Shown here piece by piece: positions 13,045-21,138 of a DNA stretch of 40,585 nt (position 1 is its first letter; every line of letters begins with the position of its first letter). The position numbers and the translations under genes are program-made. Below the pieces are notes generated by a model. It worked only from the letters and a program-made list of their open reading frames with translations. It searched no databases and had not been told where the DNA came from. Origin of the DNA: a virus. The stretch is from positions 1 to 40,585 of the IMG/VR virus record IMGVR_UViG_3300005860_000029. One strand, written 5' to 3'.

Positions 13045-13458
13045 TTGCTAACAGAAGAAGATAAGATATACCTTGCAGGCTTGATAGATGGAGAAGGAAG
13101 TATAGAATTAATGAAGCCAAATCGTCATTATGTTGCGAGAGTGCGTATAGTGATGTTATATAATGATGTGCTTTTAGAGTTATACAACAAGATAGGGATA
13201 GGGAGGTTGCGAGTAATTGGTCAAAATGGCAAAAAGTTTTTACATTGGGAAGCAGATTGCAAGCAAGCAACTAAATTGTTAGAGTTAGTATTGCCATATT
13301 TAAGATTAAAAAAGAAAGAAGCAGAGTTGATACTACTCTTTCAGAAGCATAAAAATAAACACAGGAGCAGACCATTAACAGAAGAAGAGAAGCAGTGGAG
13401 AGAAGACATCAAAAAGCAATTTGACAATTTAAAAAATCAGAGATTGCAGAATTTATGA
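13045..13458 (+). CDS. LAGLIDADG homing endonuclease, single-motif
   Basis: The 137-residue protein starts at TTG 13045 with AAAGGA upstream. It has one clear LAGLIDADG helix (YLAGLIDGEGSIELM, about residues 7-21), so it probably acts as a homodimer. The rest matches the alpha-beta layout of the LAGLIDADG fold (RLRVIGQNGKKFLHWEADCK, then ATKLLELVLPYLRLKKKEAE). It is free-standing between the resolvase and terminase genes, a common place for a selfish endonuclease. No intron boundary was seen in the flanking genes. Confidence 0.85.
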   Translation: MLTEEDKIYLAGLIDGEGSIELMKPNRHYVARVRIVMLYNDVLLELYNKIGIGRLRVIGQNGKKFLHWEADCKQATKLLELVLPYLRLKKKEAELILLFQKHKNKHRSRPLTEEEKQWREDIKKQFDNLKNQRLQNL

Positions 13459-13488
13459 AGTAGTTCCATTTCTCTCCTCCTTTCTTTG

Positions 13489-13518
13489 GGGTTGCTGGGG
13501 GGTAACCCCCAGCAACCC
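13489..13518. terminator. Strong hairpin before terminase
   Basis: Perfect 13-bp arms (GGGTTGCTGGGGG and its complement) with a GTAA loop, followed on the plus strand by TTATT. It probably ends the early/replication transcript just before the terminase promoter at 13522. On its left side the minus strand carries AAAGAAAGGAGGAGAGAAATG, identical in style to the ribosome sites of the far leftward operon, so the cassette may have been copied from there. Confidence 0.65.
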
Positions 13519-13521
13519 TTA

Positions 13522-13550
13522 TTGACATTTTCAAAATTTTGTTATACAAT
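13522..13550 (+). promoter_or_regulatory. Sigma-70-type promoter for terminase
   Basis: Perfect TTGACA (13522-13527), a 17-base spacer and TACAAT (13545-13550). The expected transcription start is near 13557-13558, only about 3-4 bases before the terminase ATG at 13561. This predicts a leaderless or nearly leaderless message. Confidence 0.65.
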
Positions 13551-13560
13551 TCTTTTAGAT

Positions 13561-14943
13561 ATGGAAAGACAAGTTGTAAAAATTCAATTCCCAGCATTTT
13601 TACCCAAGCAAGAAGCAGTGAGGCGGAAGATACTCTATGATGAAAAAATCAAAGTAGCAGGATTTATTGGAGGTAGATATAGTGGAAAGACTTGGGCTGG
13701 TGCTCATATAGCTGTTGAATATGCTCTGATATACCCTAAAAGTTTAATATTAGTTATTGCCCCCACTATGCAACAGACGGAAGTTGCTCGCTCCAAGATA
13801 GATGAAGTATTGAGTTATATACAAACAGAATATTTCCCTCATTCCAAAATATATAGAAGTTACAGAAGAGTCCCAAGAGAATATCATTTATTCAATGGCT
13901 CAAAATTTGTCTTCTTTACAGGTGCCAATCCTCAACACTTGCGGGGTTTCCATCCACAAATGAGTTGGTTGGATGAGGCTTCTTATCTCTCTGAACATAC
14001 TTTTGAGACTATATACTTGGGGACAGTGCTTGCAGGTGGCAAGATATTATTTACAACAACTCCAAGAGGGAAGAACCATTGGCTTTATAGAGTATTGAAA
14101 GAAAATCCAGAGACAACATATTATGTAAATGTGTCAAGCTGGGAAAATCCATTTGCACCTAAAGAAGCAGTAGAAGAAGCAGAGAAGATTTCCAGAGCAA
14201 CAGGCAATTACATTCAAGAGATAGAAGGAAGATTTACAGAGATTGCCAGCACATTGCCCGAATTTGATGATGACAACATAGTTGACATAAATAAAGAAGA
14301 AGTATTAGAATATGAAGAGAGATTTAGCAATTTCGTAATAGGGATAGACTGGGGATGGACAGCACCAACAGCTATGCTTGTAGTATGCAAGGAGAAAATC
14401 AAAACAAAAGATGGAGAAGACAAAGAAAGAATTGTTGTATTAGAAGAGATATATCAATCTCAAATGCTATTAGACGAGATAGCCAAATGGTTAGAAGAGA
14501 AGATAGATGAGTATCCAATAGAGAGCATAATAGCAGATAGTTCAGGGTCAATTTACATAAATGAATTACAATACAAATATGGCATTCCTATAATAGCAAG
14601 CAAAAGAAGTGAAAAAGAAGAGAGTTTGGTAAAATTAAGAACATTGATAGGGCATAAGACACTTGTAATAAACAGAAGCTGTGTCAATCTAATAAGTGAA
14701 TTAGAAGGGTTTGAGATTGACCCCCAGACAAGCAGACTAAAAGATGAAAGAGAATATCATTGTGTTGACGCATTGAGATATGCATTACAAGCTTATTCAG
14801 CAGAAGAATTGACACTTTTAGGAAGCAGTAAAAGTTTGAGAAAAGCATATAGTATAGGAAGCTATATGGTATCATTAGGTGGGTCAAGTGAAGAATATGC
14901 AAGGAATGAAGTAGAAAAACTTTTTGAGGAGGAAGAAGAATGA
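13561..14943 (+). CDS. terL: Terminase large subunit
   Basis: The 460-residue packaging motor has an N-terminal ATPase with Walker A GGRYSGKT (37-44, Lys43), Walker B MSWLDEA (134-140, Asp138/Glu139) and coupling motif TTTPRGK (165-171). The C-terminal RNase H-like nuclease has acidic residues Asp263 (IGIDWGW), Asp326 (IIADSSG) and Asp403 (CVDALRYA). It cuts and pumps phage DNA into the prohead through the portal. ATG 13561 has no Shine-Dalgarno site, and a promoter lies just upstream, so translation may be leaderless. The frame is open back to 13486, but that part crosses the terminator hairpin. No small subunit was recognised. Confidence 0.95.
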   Translation: MERQVVKIQFPAFLPKQEAVRRKILYDEKIKVAGFIGGRYSGKTWAGAHIAVEYALIYPKSLILVIAPTMQQTEVARSKIDEVLSYIQTEYFPHSKIYRSYRRVPREYHLFNGSKFVFFTGANPQHLRGFHPQMSWLDEASYLSEHTFETIYLGTVLAGGKILFTTTPRGKNHWLYRVLKENPETTYYVNVSSWENPFAPKEAVEEAEKISRATGNYIQEIEGRFTEIASTLPEFDDDNIVDINKEEVLEYEERFSNFVIGIDWGWTAPTAMLVVCKEKIKTKDGEDKERIVVLEEIYQSQMLLDEIAKWLEEKIDEYPIESIIADSSGSIYINELQYKYGIPIIASKRSEKEESLVKLRTLIGHKTLVINRSCVNLISELEGFEIDPQTSRLKDEREYHCVDALRYALQAYSAEELTLLGSSKSLRKAYSIGSYMVSLGGSSEEYARNEVEKLFEEEEE

Positions 14944-16829
14944 TAGAATTTCAGCCACAACCTTTTCCACCCATAGAAGGCACTGATATGCCTCAAAGAT
15001 TAATCAGGCTTTCTCGTAAAAAACGAGATGAAATATTGAGAGTAGTAACAGACCTAATGCTTTACAGCTATAATTGGTTAAGCTCACATATCTATCCAGA
15101 AGTAAAAGTAGCAAGGGCAATTTACAACTTGAAGGATGACCCAGATTGGGATGAAAAATTTAAAATTGAGCAGAAGATAAAAACAGGGCTTGTCAGAAGT
15201 TACATTGATACAATTGTCAATTCGCTTGCTGGCAGTGTTTTCCCTCAATCGCCATTCTTTTATTGCAGACCTGTTGAAGCTGTCAATCAAAAAGCAGAGG
15301 AAGCTTCAGATAGAGTTGAAAGATTTATTGACATATTGTTGAGAGAAAAAGACATAGAGACAATAGGATATGAAGCATTGAGATTGGCAGCTATAGATGG
15401 AACAGCATTTATCAGGACAACCTATGATGATAGAGCTAATAATGGCAAAGGAGACATAAACATAGACTTAAAAGATATATTTGAAGTAATGATAATAAGA
15501 CCAGATGCGACATCGTGGGGGAAAGTTTGGGGGATAGGGGTTAAAAGATGGGTAACTTGGAACACCCTAAAAGATGAGTTCAGGAAAGGCTGGTATTACA
15601 AAGACATAGAAGAGGAAGTGTTAAACACAATAGTTTCAATACCACATTTAGATGATGTATTGCAAGAACAAACATCTACAAGGATTTATCCATTATGGGA
15701 AATAGAGGCTAAATATGATTACAATGATGATGGGATAGATGAACCCGTAGACATAGTATTGATATTTGGCGAGGGCTATGAGACATCAGGGAATTACTTG
15801 CTTGGGGTATATGAACGCAAATATAAAGAGTTAGAGAGAACAATAACAATTGTTAAATTAGAAGAGCATTTAAATAGATGTCTATATGGCAGAAGTCTGG
15901 TGGCAAATCTTCAAGAATTGGGCAGGTGGGTAGATTACTATGCGAATTGCGCAGCATTGAGAACAGCATTTGATATATTGCCACCATTCCAAGTTTCTCC
16001 CCAGATAAAAGAAATATTGTCGGGAAGATTAGAACCTGGTATGCTTATCCCTGTAACTCCCAATAGCCTTATCCAAGCAATTCCTTTTCCTACACCACTA
16101 AATGTCATTGTCCCTATGATGCAGATGGCAGAGCAGAGAGCACAGCAATTAAGTGGTATACCATTGCTTCAGATGGGAATGTTGCCACCTGCAAAGACAA
16201 GTGCCACTGCAGCTTCAATAGCCTCAAGGAGTGCAATGCAGAGAGGATATGTGAGATTGAGAGCAGTATACAAACAATTTGAATATATACCGCATCAAAT
16301 TGTAAAGATACTGAAACAATTTTTGAGACAGACAGAGATTAAGAGAAGGATAGAAGCAAGGGGGGGATTAGTAAAAGAAGAAAAAGTAATGCTATCACCA
16401 GAGGATTTACAATATGAATATCAATTCTTTATACAAGGCAGTGTAGCAGCACCAGATTTAGAGAAACATTTACAATACTTGCTATTAGTAGCAAGAACAT
16501 TCCCAGACCTCTTCCAAGACCCTAAAAAGAAATATTCTTTTCTCAGAACTCTATTCCGTGTAATGGGATTACAAGACTATGAAGAGATACTTGGCACAGA
16601 AGATGAACTAAATCAACAGATAGCAGCTCAGCAACAAGCAATGCAACAGCAAGCTGCTCAGCAACAAGGTGGAGAGCAAGCGGCAGGTTTGTCTCCTGAA
16701 TTATTAACACAATTGGCACAATTAGGTGGTATGACACTGCCAACAGGTGAAGAGATGGGCGGAGAGATGGGTGGTTCAGCGGAAATGCCAGAAGGGGGAA
16801 TTCCAGAAGAGGGAATTGCAGAAGAGTGA
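14940..16829 (+). CDS. Portal protein
   Basis: The 629-residue protein directly follows terminase with a 4-base overlap, the standard place for the portal. It has long helices (RVERFIDILLREKDIETIGY), a typical portal central region (IYPLWEIEAKYDYNDDGIDE) and a stem/crown-like helical segment with AQQLSGIPLLQMGMLPPAKT near residue 405. The size fits podovirus-type (P22-like) portals. The last 70 residues are Gln-rich then Gly/Glu-rich (QQQAMQQQAAQQQGGEQAAG), a low-complexity barrel or crown extension. It forms the dodecameric DNA channel and head-tail joint. Confidence 0.85.
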   Translation: MIEFQPQPFPPIEGTDMPQRLIRLSRKKRDEILRVVTDLMLYSYNWLSSHIYPEVKVARAIYNLKDDPDWDEKFKIEQKIKTGLVRSYIDTIVNSLAGSVFPQSPFFYCRPVEAVNQKAEEASDRVERFIDILLREKDIETIGYEALRLAAIDGTAFIRTTYDDRANNGKGDINIDLKDIFEVMIIRPDATSWGKVWGIGVKRWVTWNTLKDEFRKGWYYKDIEEEVLNTIVSIPHLDDVLQEQTSTRIYPLWEIEAKYDYNDDGIDEPVDIVLIFGEGYETSGNYLLGVYERKYKELERTITIVKLEEHLNRCLYGRSLVANLQELGRWVDYYANCAALRTAFDILPPFQVSPQIKEILSGRLEPGMLIPVTPNSLIQAIPFPTPLNVIVPMMQMAEQRAQQLSGIPLLQMGMLPPAKTSATAASIASRSAMQRGYVRLRAVYKQFEYIPHQIVKILKQFLRQTEIKRRIEARGGLVKEEKVMLSPEDLQYEYQFFIQGSVAAPDLEKHLQYLLLVARTFPDLFQDPKKKYSFLRTLFRVMGLQDYEEILGTEDELNQQIAAQQQAMQQQAAQQQGGEQAAGLSPELLTQLAQLGGMTLPTGEEMGGEMGGSAEMPEGGIPEEGIAEE

Positions 16830-16844
16830 GGAGGTTGAAGAGTG

Positions 16845-17102
16845 ATGTTGGAAGAGCAAGAGATAGCAAGAATATTAATTGAAACAAAGTTTTGGACAAG
16901 ACTAAAAGAAAGTGTTATGAATATGTTAATGAACGATATAGCAACAAAAAAGAAAGTGATGATAAACAAGATGTTGGATGTCAACACAAATGAGAAGATT
17001 GACATTGACAAAATTTTGATATATACAGAAGGATACACTAATGGCATTGAAGATGTTATAATATACATTGAGACAAAGTTAAGAGAATTGATGGGAGCTT
17101 GA
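16845..17102 (+). CDS. Hypothetical 85-residue protein after portal
   Basis: MLEEQEIARILIETKFWTRL... is helical throughout, with a Lys-rich centre and a C-terminal IEDVIIYIETKLRELMGA. ATG 16845 and GTG 16842 are both possible behind GAGGAGGTTG (16829-16835). The position between portal and scaffold suggests a head-assembly accessory protein, but no family is recognised. Confidence 0.6.
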   Translation: MLEEQEIARILIETKFWTRLKESVMNMLMNDIATKKKVMINKMLDVNTNEKIDIDKILIYTEGYTNGIEDVIIYIETKLRELMGA

Positions 17103-17142
17103 CTTATTTGTTGTTAAACAATAAAATATTCTTTGGAACAAA

Positions 17143-17171
17143 TTGACATTTTAATCAGTCTAACATATAAT
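17143..17171 (+). promoter_or_regulatory. Perfect-consensus sigma-70 promoter before the capsid genes
   Basis: TTGACA (17143-17148), exactly 17 bases, then TATAAT (17166-17171): both hexamers are perfect. It lies in the 161-base gap before the scaffold gene, and the transcript would start near 17178 with a leader of about 85 bases. A strong host-sigma promoter here could supply extra message for scaffold and capsid. Confidence 0.8.
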
Positions 17172-17209
17172 GTAAGTAAGTAATGAAGTGATGACATCTT
17201 AATGACACA

Positions 17210-17237
17210 TTGACACTTTTGAGTTTTACTTTATGAA
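17210..17237 (+). promoter_or_regulatory. Second promoter and TGACA direct repeats
   Basis: TTGACA (17210-17215) with a 16-base spacer and TATGAA (17232-17237) could be a weaker tandem promoter. ATGACA occurs twice just upstream (17191-17206 region), so three TGACA motifs line up within 25 bases. They may be an activator or repressor site between the strong promoter and the scaffold gene, or remnants of promoter duplication. Confidence 0.4.
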
Positions 17238-17263
17238 GTGAAATCCCCTGTAGGAGGTCTATT

Positions 17264-18073
17264 ATGATTGATAAGGAGTTATCCCTTGATGCCTTGTTAG
17301 GAGAAGAGGGAAAGCCAGAAGAGACACAAGAACCAGAAGAGATAGCAGAAGAAGGAGAAGCAGAGGAGGAAGCTACTACTCCCACAGCTCCTCCTTCTCC
17401 CACTACTGGTTTGTCTCCAGAAGAGGAACAATGGCTAAATGTATTCAGAGATCCGACACAAAGACAGATGATTTATGCAGCTATCAATACCTACCTTAAT
17501 AGTCTTGCTAATGCTCAAACACAGGCTGCACCACAGCAAGAAGAGAAAGAAGAAGAGATAGATATAAACCAGTTATACACAAATCCACAGGAAGTTGTAA
17601 AGAAGATTGAAGAGAAGACTACAAAGAAAGTTCAAGAAGTTGTTCAAGAAGCAGTGATACCTATTTTGAGACAACAAGCAATAGATAATTTACAGAAAGG
17701 ATTGACAAGTAGGTATCAGCAATTAGTTGCAAAAGCAGGAAAAGCTATAGCAGATGAAGCTTACAGACAAGCGGCTGCTGTAGCTTCCAATTTGGATTTA
17801 GGGTTGTTTTTAGATGAAAGAAACATTGACACATTGTGGAAATATGCAGTAGGGGAGGCTTTACACAGAAACCCTCCAAAGAGCTCAACATCATCAGAGG
17901 AAGTGATAAATCCTACAAGTATACCTGCAACAGCTAAAAGTATTGATTATGATGCAGCTTTAGCTGAAGCAGAGATAATGGAAGGATTGGGGTATGACCC
18001 TAAAGAGATAGGGAAAGTTATACAATCAAAGTATGGGGTGAGTTATAGTGCCCTTAAAAAGAGGAAGCAGTAG
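17264..18073 (+). CDS. Scaffolding-like capsid assembly protein
   Basis: The 269-residue protein has a very acidic, low-complexity first third (EETQEPEEIAEEGEAEEEAT) and a Pro/Thr hinge (TPTAPPSPTTG). The helical middle (VVKKIEEKTTKKVQEVVQEA) leads to a basic C terminus (SYSALKKRKQ). Acidic disordered N terminus, helical core and basic tail before the capsid genes are classic for scaffolds that bind coat protein through the C terminus. Ribosome site AGGAGG at 17253-17258. It overlaps the next gene by 26 bases. Confidence 0.7.
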   Translation: MIDKELSLDALLGEEGKPEETQEPEEIAEEGEAEEEATTPTAPPSPTTGLSPEEEQWLNVFRDPTQRQMIYAAINTYLNSLANAQTQAAPQQEEKEEEIDINQLYTNPQEVVKKIEEKTTKKVQEVVQEAVIPILRQQAIDNLQKGLTSRYQQLVAKAGKAIADEAYRQAAAVASNLDLGLFLDERNIDTLWKYAVGEALHRNPPKSSTSSEEVINPTSIPATAKSIDYDAALAEAEIMEGLGYDPKEIGKVIQSKYGVSYSALKKRKQ

Positions 18074-18245
18074 AGAAGTCATAAGTGAAAACATAAAGGA
18101 GATTGTAGATAAATGGAAAAGAACTGGTCGCATTGGTAATAGTCGTCCAAAGACAAAGAAAGAAGCAGTAAGGCAAGCAGTAGCGATAGCATTGTCAACA
18201 GCAAGAAAATACAAAAACAATAGAAAAAGGAGGCGAAAGCAATGA
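18048..18245 (+). CDS. Small basic phage protein of the 'PLKRGSS' type
   Basis: The 65-residue protein starts at GTG 18048 behind GGGGTGAG. It reads MPLKRGSSREVISENIKEIV, then KEAVRQAVAIALSTARKY and a very basic tail (KNNRKRRRKQ). The 'PLK+GSS...ISENI...QAVAIAL..A' pattern is common in small proteins of many environmental phages, usually near head genes, and I believe it matches the DUF6496-like group. It may bind DNA or be packaged in the head. It overlaps both neighbours, so it is strongly coupled to scaffold translation. Confidence 0.7.
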   Translation: MPLKRGSSREVISENIKEIVDKWKRTGRIGNSRPKTKKEAVRQAVAIALSTARKYKNNRKRRRKQ

Positions 18246-18694
18246 GCAATGAGAAGAGAGAATTAATAGAATACATCAAGAAGGGAAACTTGCTTGAAGT
18301 GGAGAGCAAAGACCCGAATGTTGTTTATAGGTGGATAGACCCGACACAGGGGCACGGAGGGATAGAGATAAAGAGAGGGGATTATGAGATGGTGCCTTGG
18401 AGCGATGTTGAAAGTGGCAAGATAAAAGTTCCACAGGCTGTTAAAAGTCCTGAGGGAGGAGTGGCGGTAAATGAATTGAGATTGTTTAGGACATCGGCAG
18501 AGAAACATAAACAAAGACTGGAGCTGGCTGATAGGATTTGGGGGCTTCGTTCCCAGAGAGCAGCTGCGAGAGAGGGAAACATAGAATTGAGAGAAGAGAT
18601 AGGGGAAGCTGAAAAACAAGAAGTTCAAATCCCATTAGGTAAAACAAGTATGGTAGTGAATGAAGATATAAAGAAAATTTTAGAGAAAAAATAG
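18242..18694 (+). CDS. Hypothetical head-region protein
   Basis: The 150-residue protein has a beta-rich N-terminal half (LLEVESKDPNVVYRWIDPTQ, then GHGGIEIKRGDYEMVPWSDV) and a charged helical C-terminal half (LADRIWGLRSQRAAAREGNI). It overlaps the previous gene by 4 bases and precedes the decoration-like protein by 13 bases. Similar small proteins between scaffold and capsid occur in environmental podoviruses, function unknown. It is likely a minor head or assembly component. Confidence 0.6.
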   Translation: MSNEKRELIEYIKKGNLLEVESKDPNVVYRWIDPTQGHGGIEIKRGDYEMVPWSDVESGKIKVPQAVKSPEGGVAVNELRLFRTSAEKHKQRLELADRIWGLRSQRAAAREGNIELREEIGEAEKQEVQIPLGKTSMVVNEDIKKILEKK

Positions 18695-18707
18695 GAGGTG
18701 ATTGTAA

Positions 18708-19205
18708 ATGGCAACTTATCCTATAAGACCGCCGAGAATAGCTTCACCATCTTATGACAATTGGAGACAAGGACCCGCTTCAGGAACTTTTAATAAAGGA
18801 GCGTTGGTGTATTGGGATACGACCAACAAAGTGTTTACTGAGTGTAGTGCAAACCCTACACTGATAGCAGGCATAGCTCTTATGGGTAGCGGTGATGTGT
18901 TAGATGGAGGAGGTGCTGGTCCTCAGTTAGTGAACTATAATGTGTCTGTTGCTCCTATTACTTCCTCCACTGAAATAGTGATGACATTGGGAGGGACTTA
19001 CGCAGCTAGCGATATAGGAGCAAGTTATGGCATAGCGAAGGATAGCACGACTGGTAATTGGTATGTTAATAAAGCTGACACTACCAATACCAGAGTGAGG
19101 GTATTGAGACTTGTGAATAACCCTGAAGAGCAATATCAAGTTGGAGATACCAATGTGAGAGTTATAGTGCAAGTGCTACCGAGCTATGTGCAAACTGGGT
19201 ATTGA
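18708..19205 (+). CDS. Probable capsid decoration or stabilising protein
   Basis: The 165-residue beta-rich protein (GTFNKGALVYWDTTNKVFTE, PTLIAGIALMGSGDV, RVRVLRLVNNPEEQYQVGDT, NVRVIVQVLPSYVQ) sits directly before the major capsid gene. The pattern of a value being loaded, read as an 'intrinsic' property and repeated short strands resembles DUF2190-like and other decoration proteins encoded next to the coat gene. Ribosome site AGGAGGTGATTGTAA. No membrane or catalytic motif. A minor capsid role other than decoration is possible. Confidence 0.6.
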   Translation: MATYPIRPPRIASPSYDNWRQGPASGTFNKGALVYWDTTNKVFTECSANPTLIAGIALMGSGDVLDGGGAGPQLVNYNVSVAPITSSTEIVMTLGGTYAASDIGASYGIAKDSTTGNWYVNKADTTNTRVRVLRLVNNPEEQYQVGDTNVRVIVQVLPSYVQTGY

Positions 19206-19245
19206 TGATGGAGAAAAACAAACAATAGGAGGTGCAATTTAAACA

Positions 19246-20148
19246 ATGGCAATAACTCCAAATCAGTTTCTGCAAATATTCAAAGAGAAATTTGATAAGA
19301 TAATCTATGACCAGTATAAGAGATTAGAGCCGATATATCCACAGATATACAACACAATAACAGCAGAAGGGAAGTTGCTTTACAGGGCTATTATTTATGA
19401 ACCTTTGGTGAGTTTTTCCGAAGTAGGTATGGGCGAGAAGCCATCTGCGGAAGTAGACATCACCAAAGTAAGGCAATTTGACATTGTTAGGAGAAAGTAT
19501 GGAACGACCGTTGTGTATCCCGCTGAATGGGACTTAATCAAAGGAGAGATAGAGGTATTCAAGAATATTGCCTCAAAGATAGCTGATAGAGCAAGATTGG
19601 TAGAGGAGAAAATGGCAGCTGATATATTTGTCAAAGCATTCACAAGCAACCCTTACAATCCCAACGGCGAGCCTCTTTGTGGCACCCACACACTGGTGAT
19701 AGCTGGGACTACTTACAGCAACCTTGTCAGTGGCTCACTTTCTCCCACTACCCTCAATCAGGCAATTACTATTATGAGCCTTACTCCCAATGAGCAGGGA
19801 GATATAGTCTCCGATTTTTCAGCTCAATACTTAGTGGTCCCGCCTTCACTTGAATTCGCAGCTCGTCAGATACTACAATCGGAGCACTTACCCTGGACAG
19901 CCAATCTCGGCATTAACCCCTTGCAGAACAAGCTTCAGCTAATTGTTTGGAAATTCCTCCCTGATGATGGCAGATGGTTTGTGTTGGCTGAAAAGGGGAG
20001 CCATACATTAACCTTTGTAAACTTTGGCAGCTTAAGAGCAGCTGAGCCTATACATATGCCTGGTGATAAATTCCTTGCTGAATACTATATGAATATTGGT
20101 GCTGGTTTCTATGATTGGCGTGGTGTTGTGGGTAGCACGGGAGCGTGA
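19246..20148 (+). CDS. Major capsid protein (HK97-fold, Mu gpT-like)
   Basis: The 300-residue protein has an N-arm (ITPNQFLQIFKEKFDKIIYD), an E-loop-like region (SFSEVGMGEKPSAEVDITKV), and a spine helix (EVFKNIASKIADRARLVEEK). The stretch GEPLCGTHTL with LSPTTLNQAITIM follows the pattern of Mu gpT-type coat proteins, and the P-domain contains YLVVPPSLEFAARQILQSEH. It ends in a beta strand (YMNIGAGFYDWRGVVGS). It makes the icosahedral shell. It starts at ATG 19246 behind AGGAGGTGCAATTTAAAC, a strong site suited to high expression. Confidence 0.85.
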   Translation: MAITPNQFLQIFKEKFDKIIYDQYKRLEPIYPQIYNTITAEGKLLYRAIIYEPLVSFSEVGMGEKPSAEVDITKVRQFDIVRRKYGTTVVYPAEWDLIKGEIEVFKNIASKIADRARLVEEKMAADIFVKAFTSNPYNPNGEPLCGTHTLVIAGTTYSNLVSGSLSPTTLNQAITIMSLTPNEQGDIVSDFSAQYLVVPPSLEFAARQILQSEHLPWTANLGINPLQNKLQLIVWKFLPDDGRWFVLAEKGSHTLTFVNFGSLRAAEPIHMPGDKFLAEYYMNIGAGFYDWRGVVGSTGA

Positions 20149-20154
20149 TGAGAA

Positions 20155-20484
20155 ATGTCAAAGACCCAAATAAGTTCCTTACAAATTGAGCCTAAATCTG
20201 GGCAAGAAGATACTTTTATTTTGCGTGGATTAGATGTTAATGGAAATGAAGTATTCCAAATTGATTTAAGCGGTATTATGAAGAAAGGTGGGTTTAAAGT
20301 GTTATCAAATGTATCAGTGGGGACAACCCAAACCGCTATTGCTCACGGATTAGGATACAGGCCAAGCAAGGTGATTATATTGCCGAGGGCAAATGCTGTA
20401 ATTTGGCAGAGTGCTGTTCCTGACGCTACCAACATTTATCTAACTGCCTCTGCAGCTGCTACTTGTGACATATATGTAGCATAA
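20155..20484 (+). CDS. Small beta-domain virion protein
   Basis: The 109-residue protein has an N-terminal strand region (DTFILRGLDVNGNEVFQIDL) and a C-terminal module (GTTQTAIAHGLGYRPSKVII, then DATNIYLTASAAATCDIYVA). The C-terminal pattern (xTxIxHxLxRPxxV ... YLTxSxxxxxDIY) recurs in the protein at 23869, so it is a phage-internal domain family seen in fibre and decoration ends. Weak ribosome site (GATGAGAA). It lies between coat and adaptor genes, so a head-surface or fibre part is likely. Confidence 0.6.
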   Translation: MSKTQISSLQIEPKSGQEDTFILRGLDVNGNEVFQIDLSGIMKKGGFKVLSNVSVGTTQTAIAHGLGYRPSKVIILPRANAVIWQSAVPDATNIYLTASAAATCDIYVA

Positions 20485-20508
20485 AAAGAGGAAATGAGGT
20501 GAAAACAA

Positions 20509-21138
20509 ATGACCTTTGCTGACCTTCAGCAAAGGCTCATCTATGAAATTAGAGAAGATACATACAACAGATATAGTTTAGCAGAGAGAAAAGCAGCTCT
20601 CAATGAAGCATATCAAACTTTAAATTTAGATGCATATATATCAAAGAAGACATTATATGTTAATGTTCCCCCAACAAAGGGAGCATACTTCACCTACACA
20701 CTGCCAAGTGATTGCATACAAGTATTGAATGTAGTAGTGCTTGGCACACTATCGGATGGTTTAACAGAAGAAGTATTGACATATAGAAGAAAGAATAAAG
20801 CAGAATGGAATGAAGCACATCTCCCTGATATATACTACTATGACATAGTATTAGAAAACAATGCATACACACTTTATGCACAAGTGCCAGGCTCATACAC
20901 ACAAATAGCAATAAAATATTTAGCAAAAGTAGATGATATGGTAAATGACACAGATGTTCCATTCAATGGCTTGCTGGCACCATTCCATTACCTCATAGCA
21001 GTCTATGCAGCTTATTTGTTATTGAGATATGATGACCCCCAGATGGCTTCAATGAAACTGAAAGAATATCAAGATGGACTAATGAGATTGTGGAGCTATC
21101 AATATGGCAAAGAGGAGTATACCCTGCAATGGCAGTAG
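20509..21138 (+). CDS. Head-tail adaptor protein
   Basis: The 209-residue protein (MTFADLQQRLIYEIREDTYN...RYSLAERKAALNEAYQTLNL) has the helical N terminus and the YTLPSDCIQVLNVVV/IAIKYLAKVDDM layout of podoviral adaptor proteins of the DUF6682/gp6-like group. The C-terminal helices (APFHYLIAVYAAYLLLRYDD, QMASMKLKEYQDGLMRLWSY) would bind the portal. It comes just before the tail nozzle gene and overlaps it by 10 bases. It joins portal and tail nozzle. Confidence 0.7.
   Translation: MTFADLQQRLIYEIREDTYNRYSLAERKAALNEAYQTLNLDAYISKKTLYVNVPPTKGAYFTYTLPSDCIQVLNVVVLGTLSDGLTEEVLTYRRKNKAEWNEAHLPDIYYYDIVLENNAYTLYAQVPGSYTQIAIKYLAKVDDMVNDTDVPFNGLLAPFHYLIAVYAAYLLLRYDDPQMASMKLKEYQDGLMRLWSYQYGKEEYTLQWQ

Noticed and set aside
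13486-13560. Upstream extension of terminase
   Set aside because: It would translate the terminator hairpin and promoter, has no ribosome site and precedes the natural start of the ATPase domain.
13409-13597. Leftward 62-residue frame across the terminase promoter
   Set aside because: It reads the hairpin and a ribosome site as protein and ends inside the endonuclease gene; only the orphan ribosome site itself seemed worth noting.
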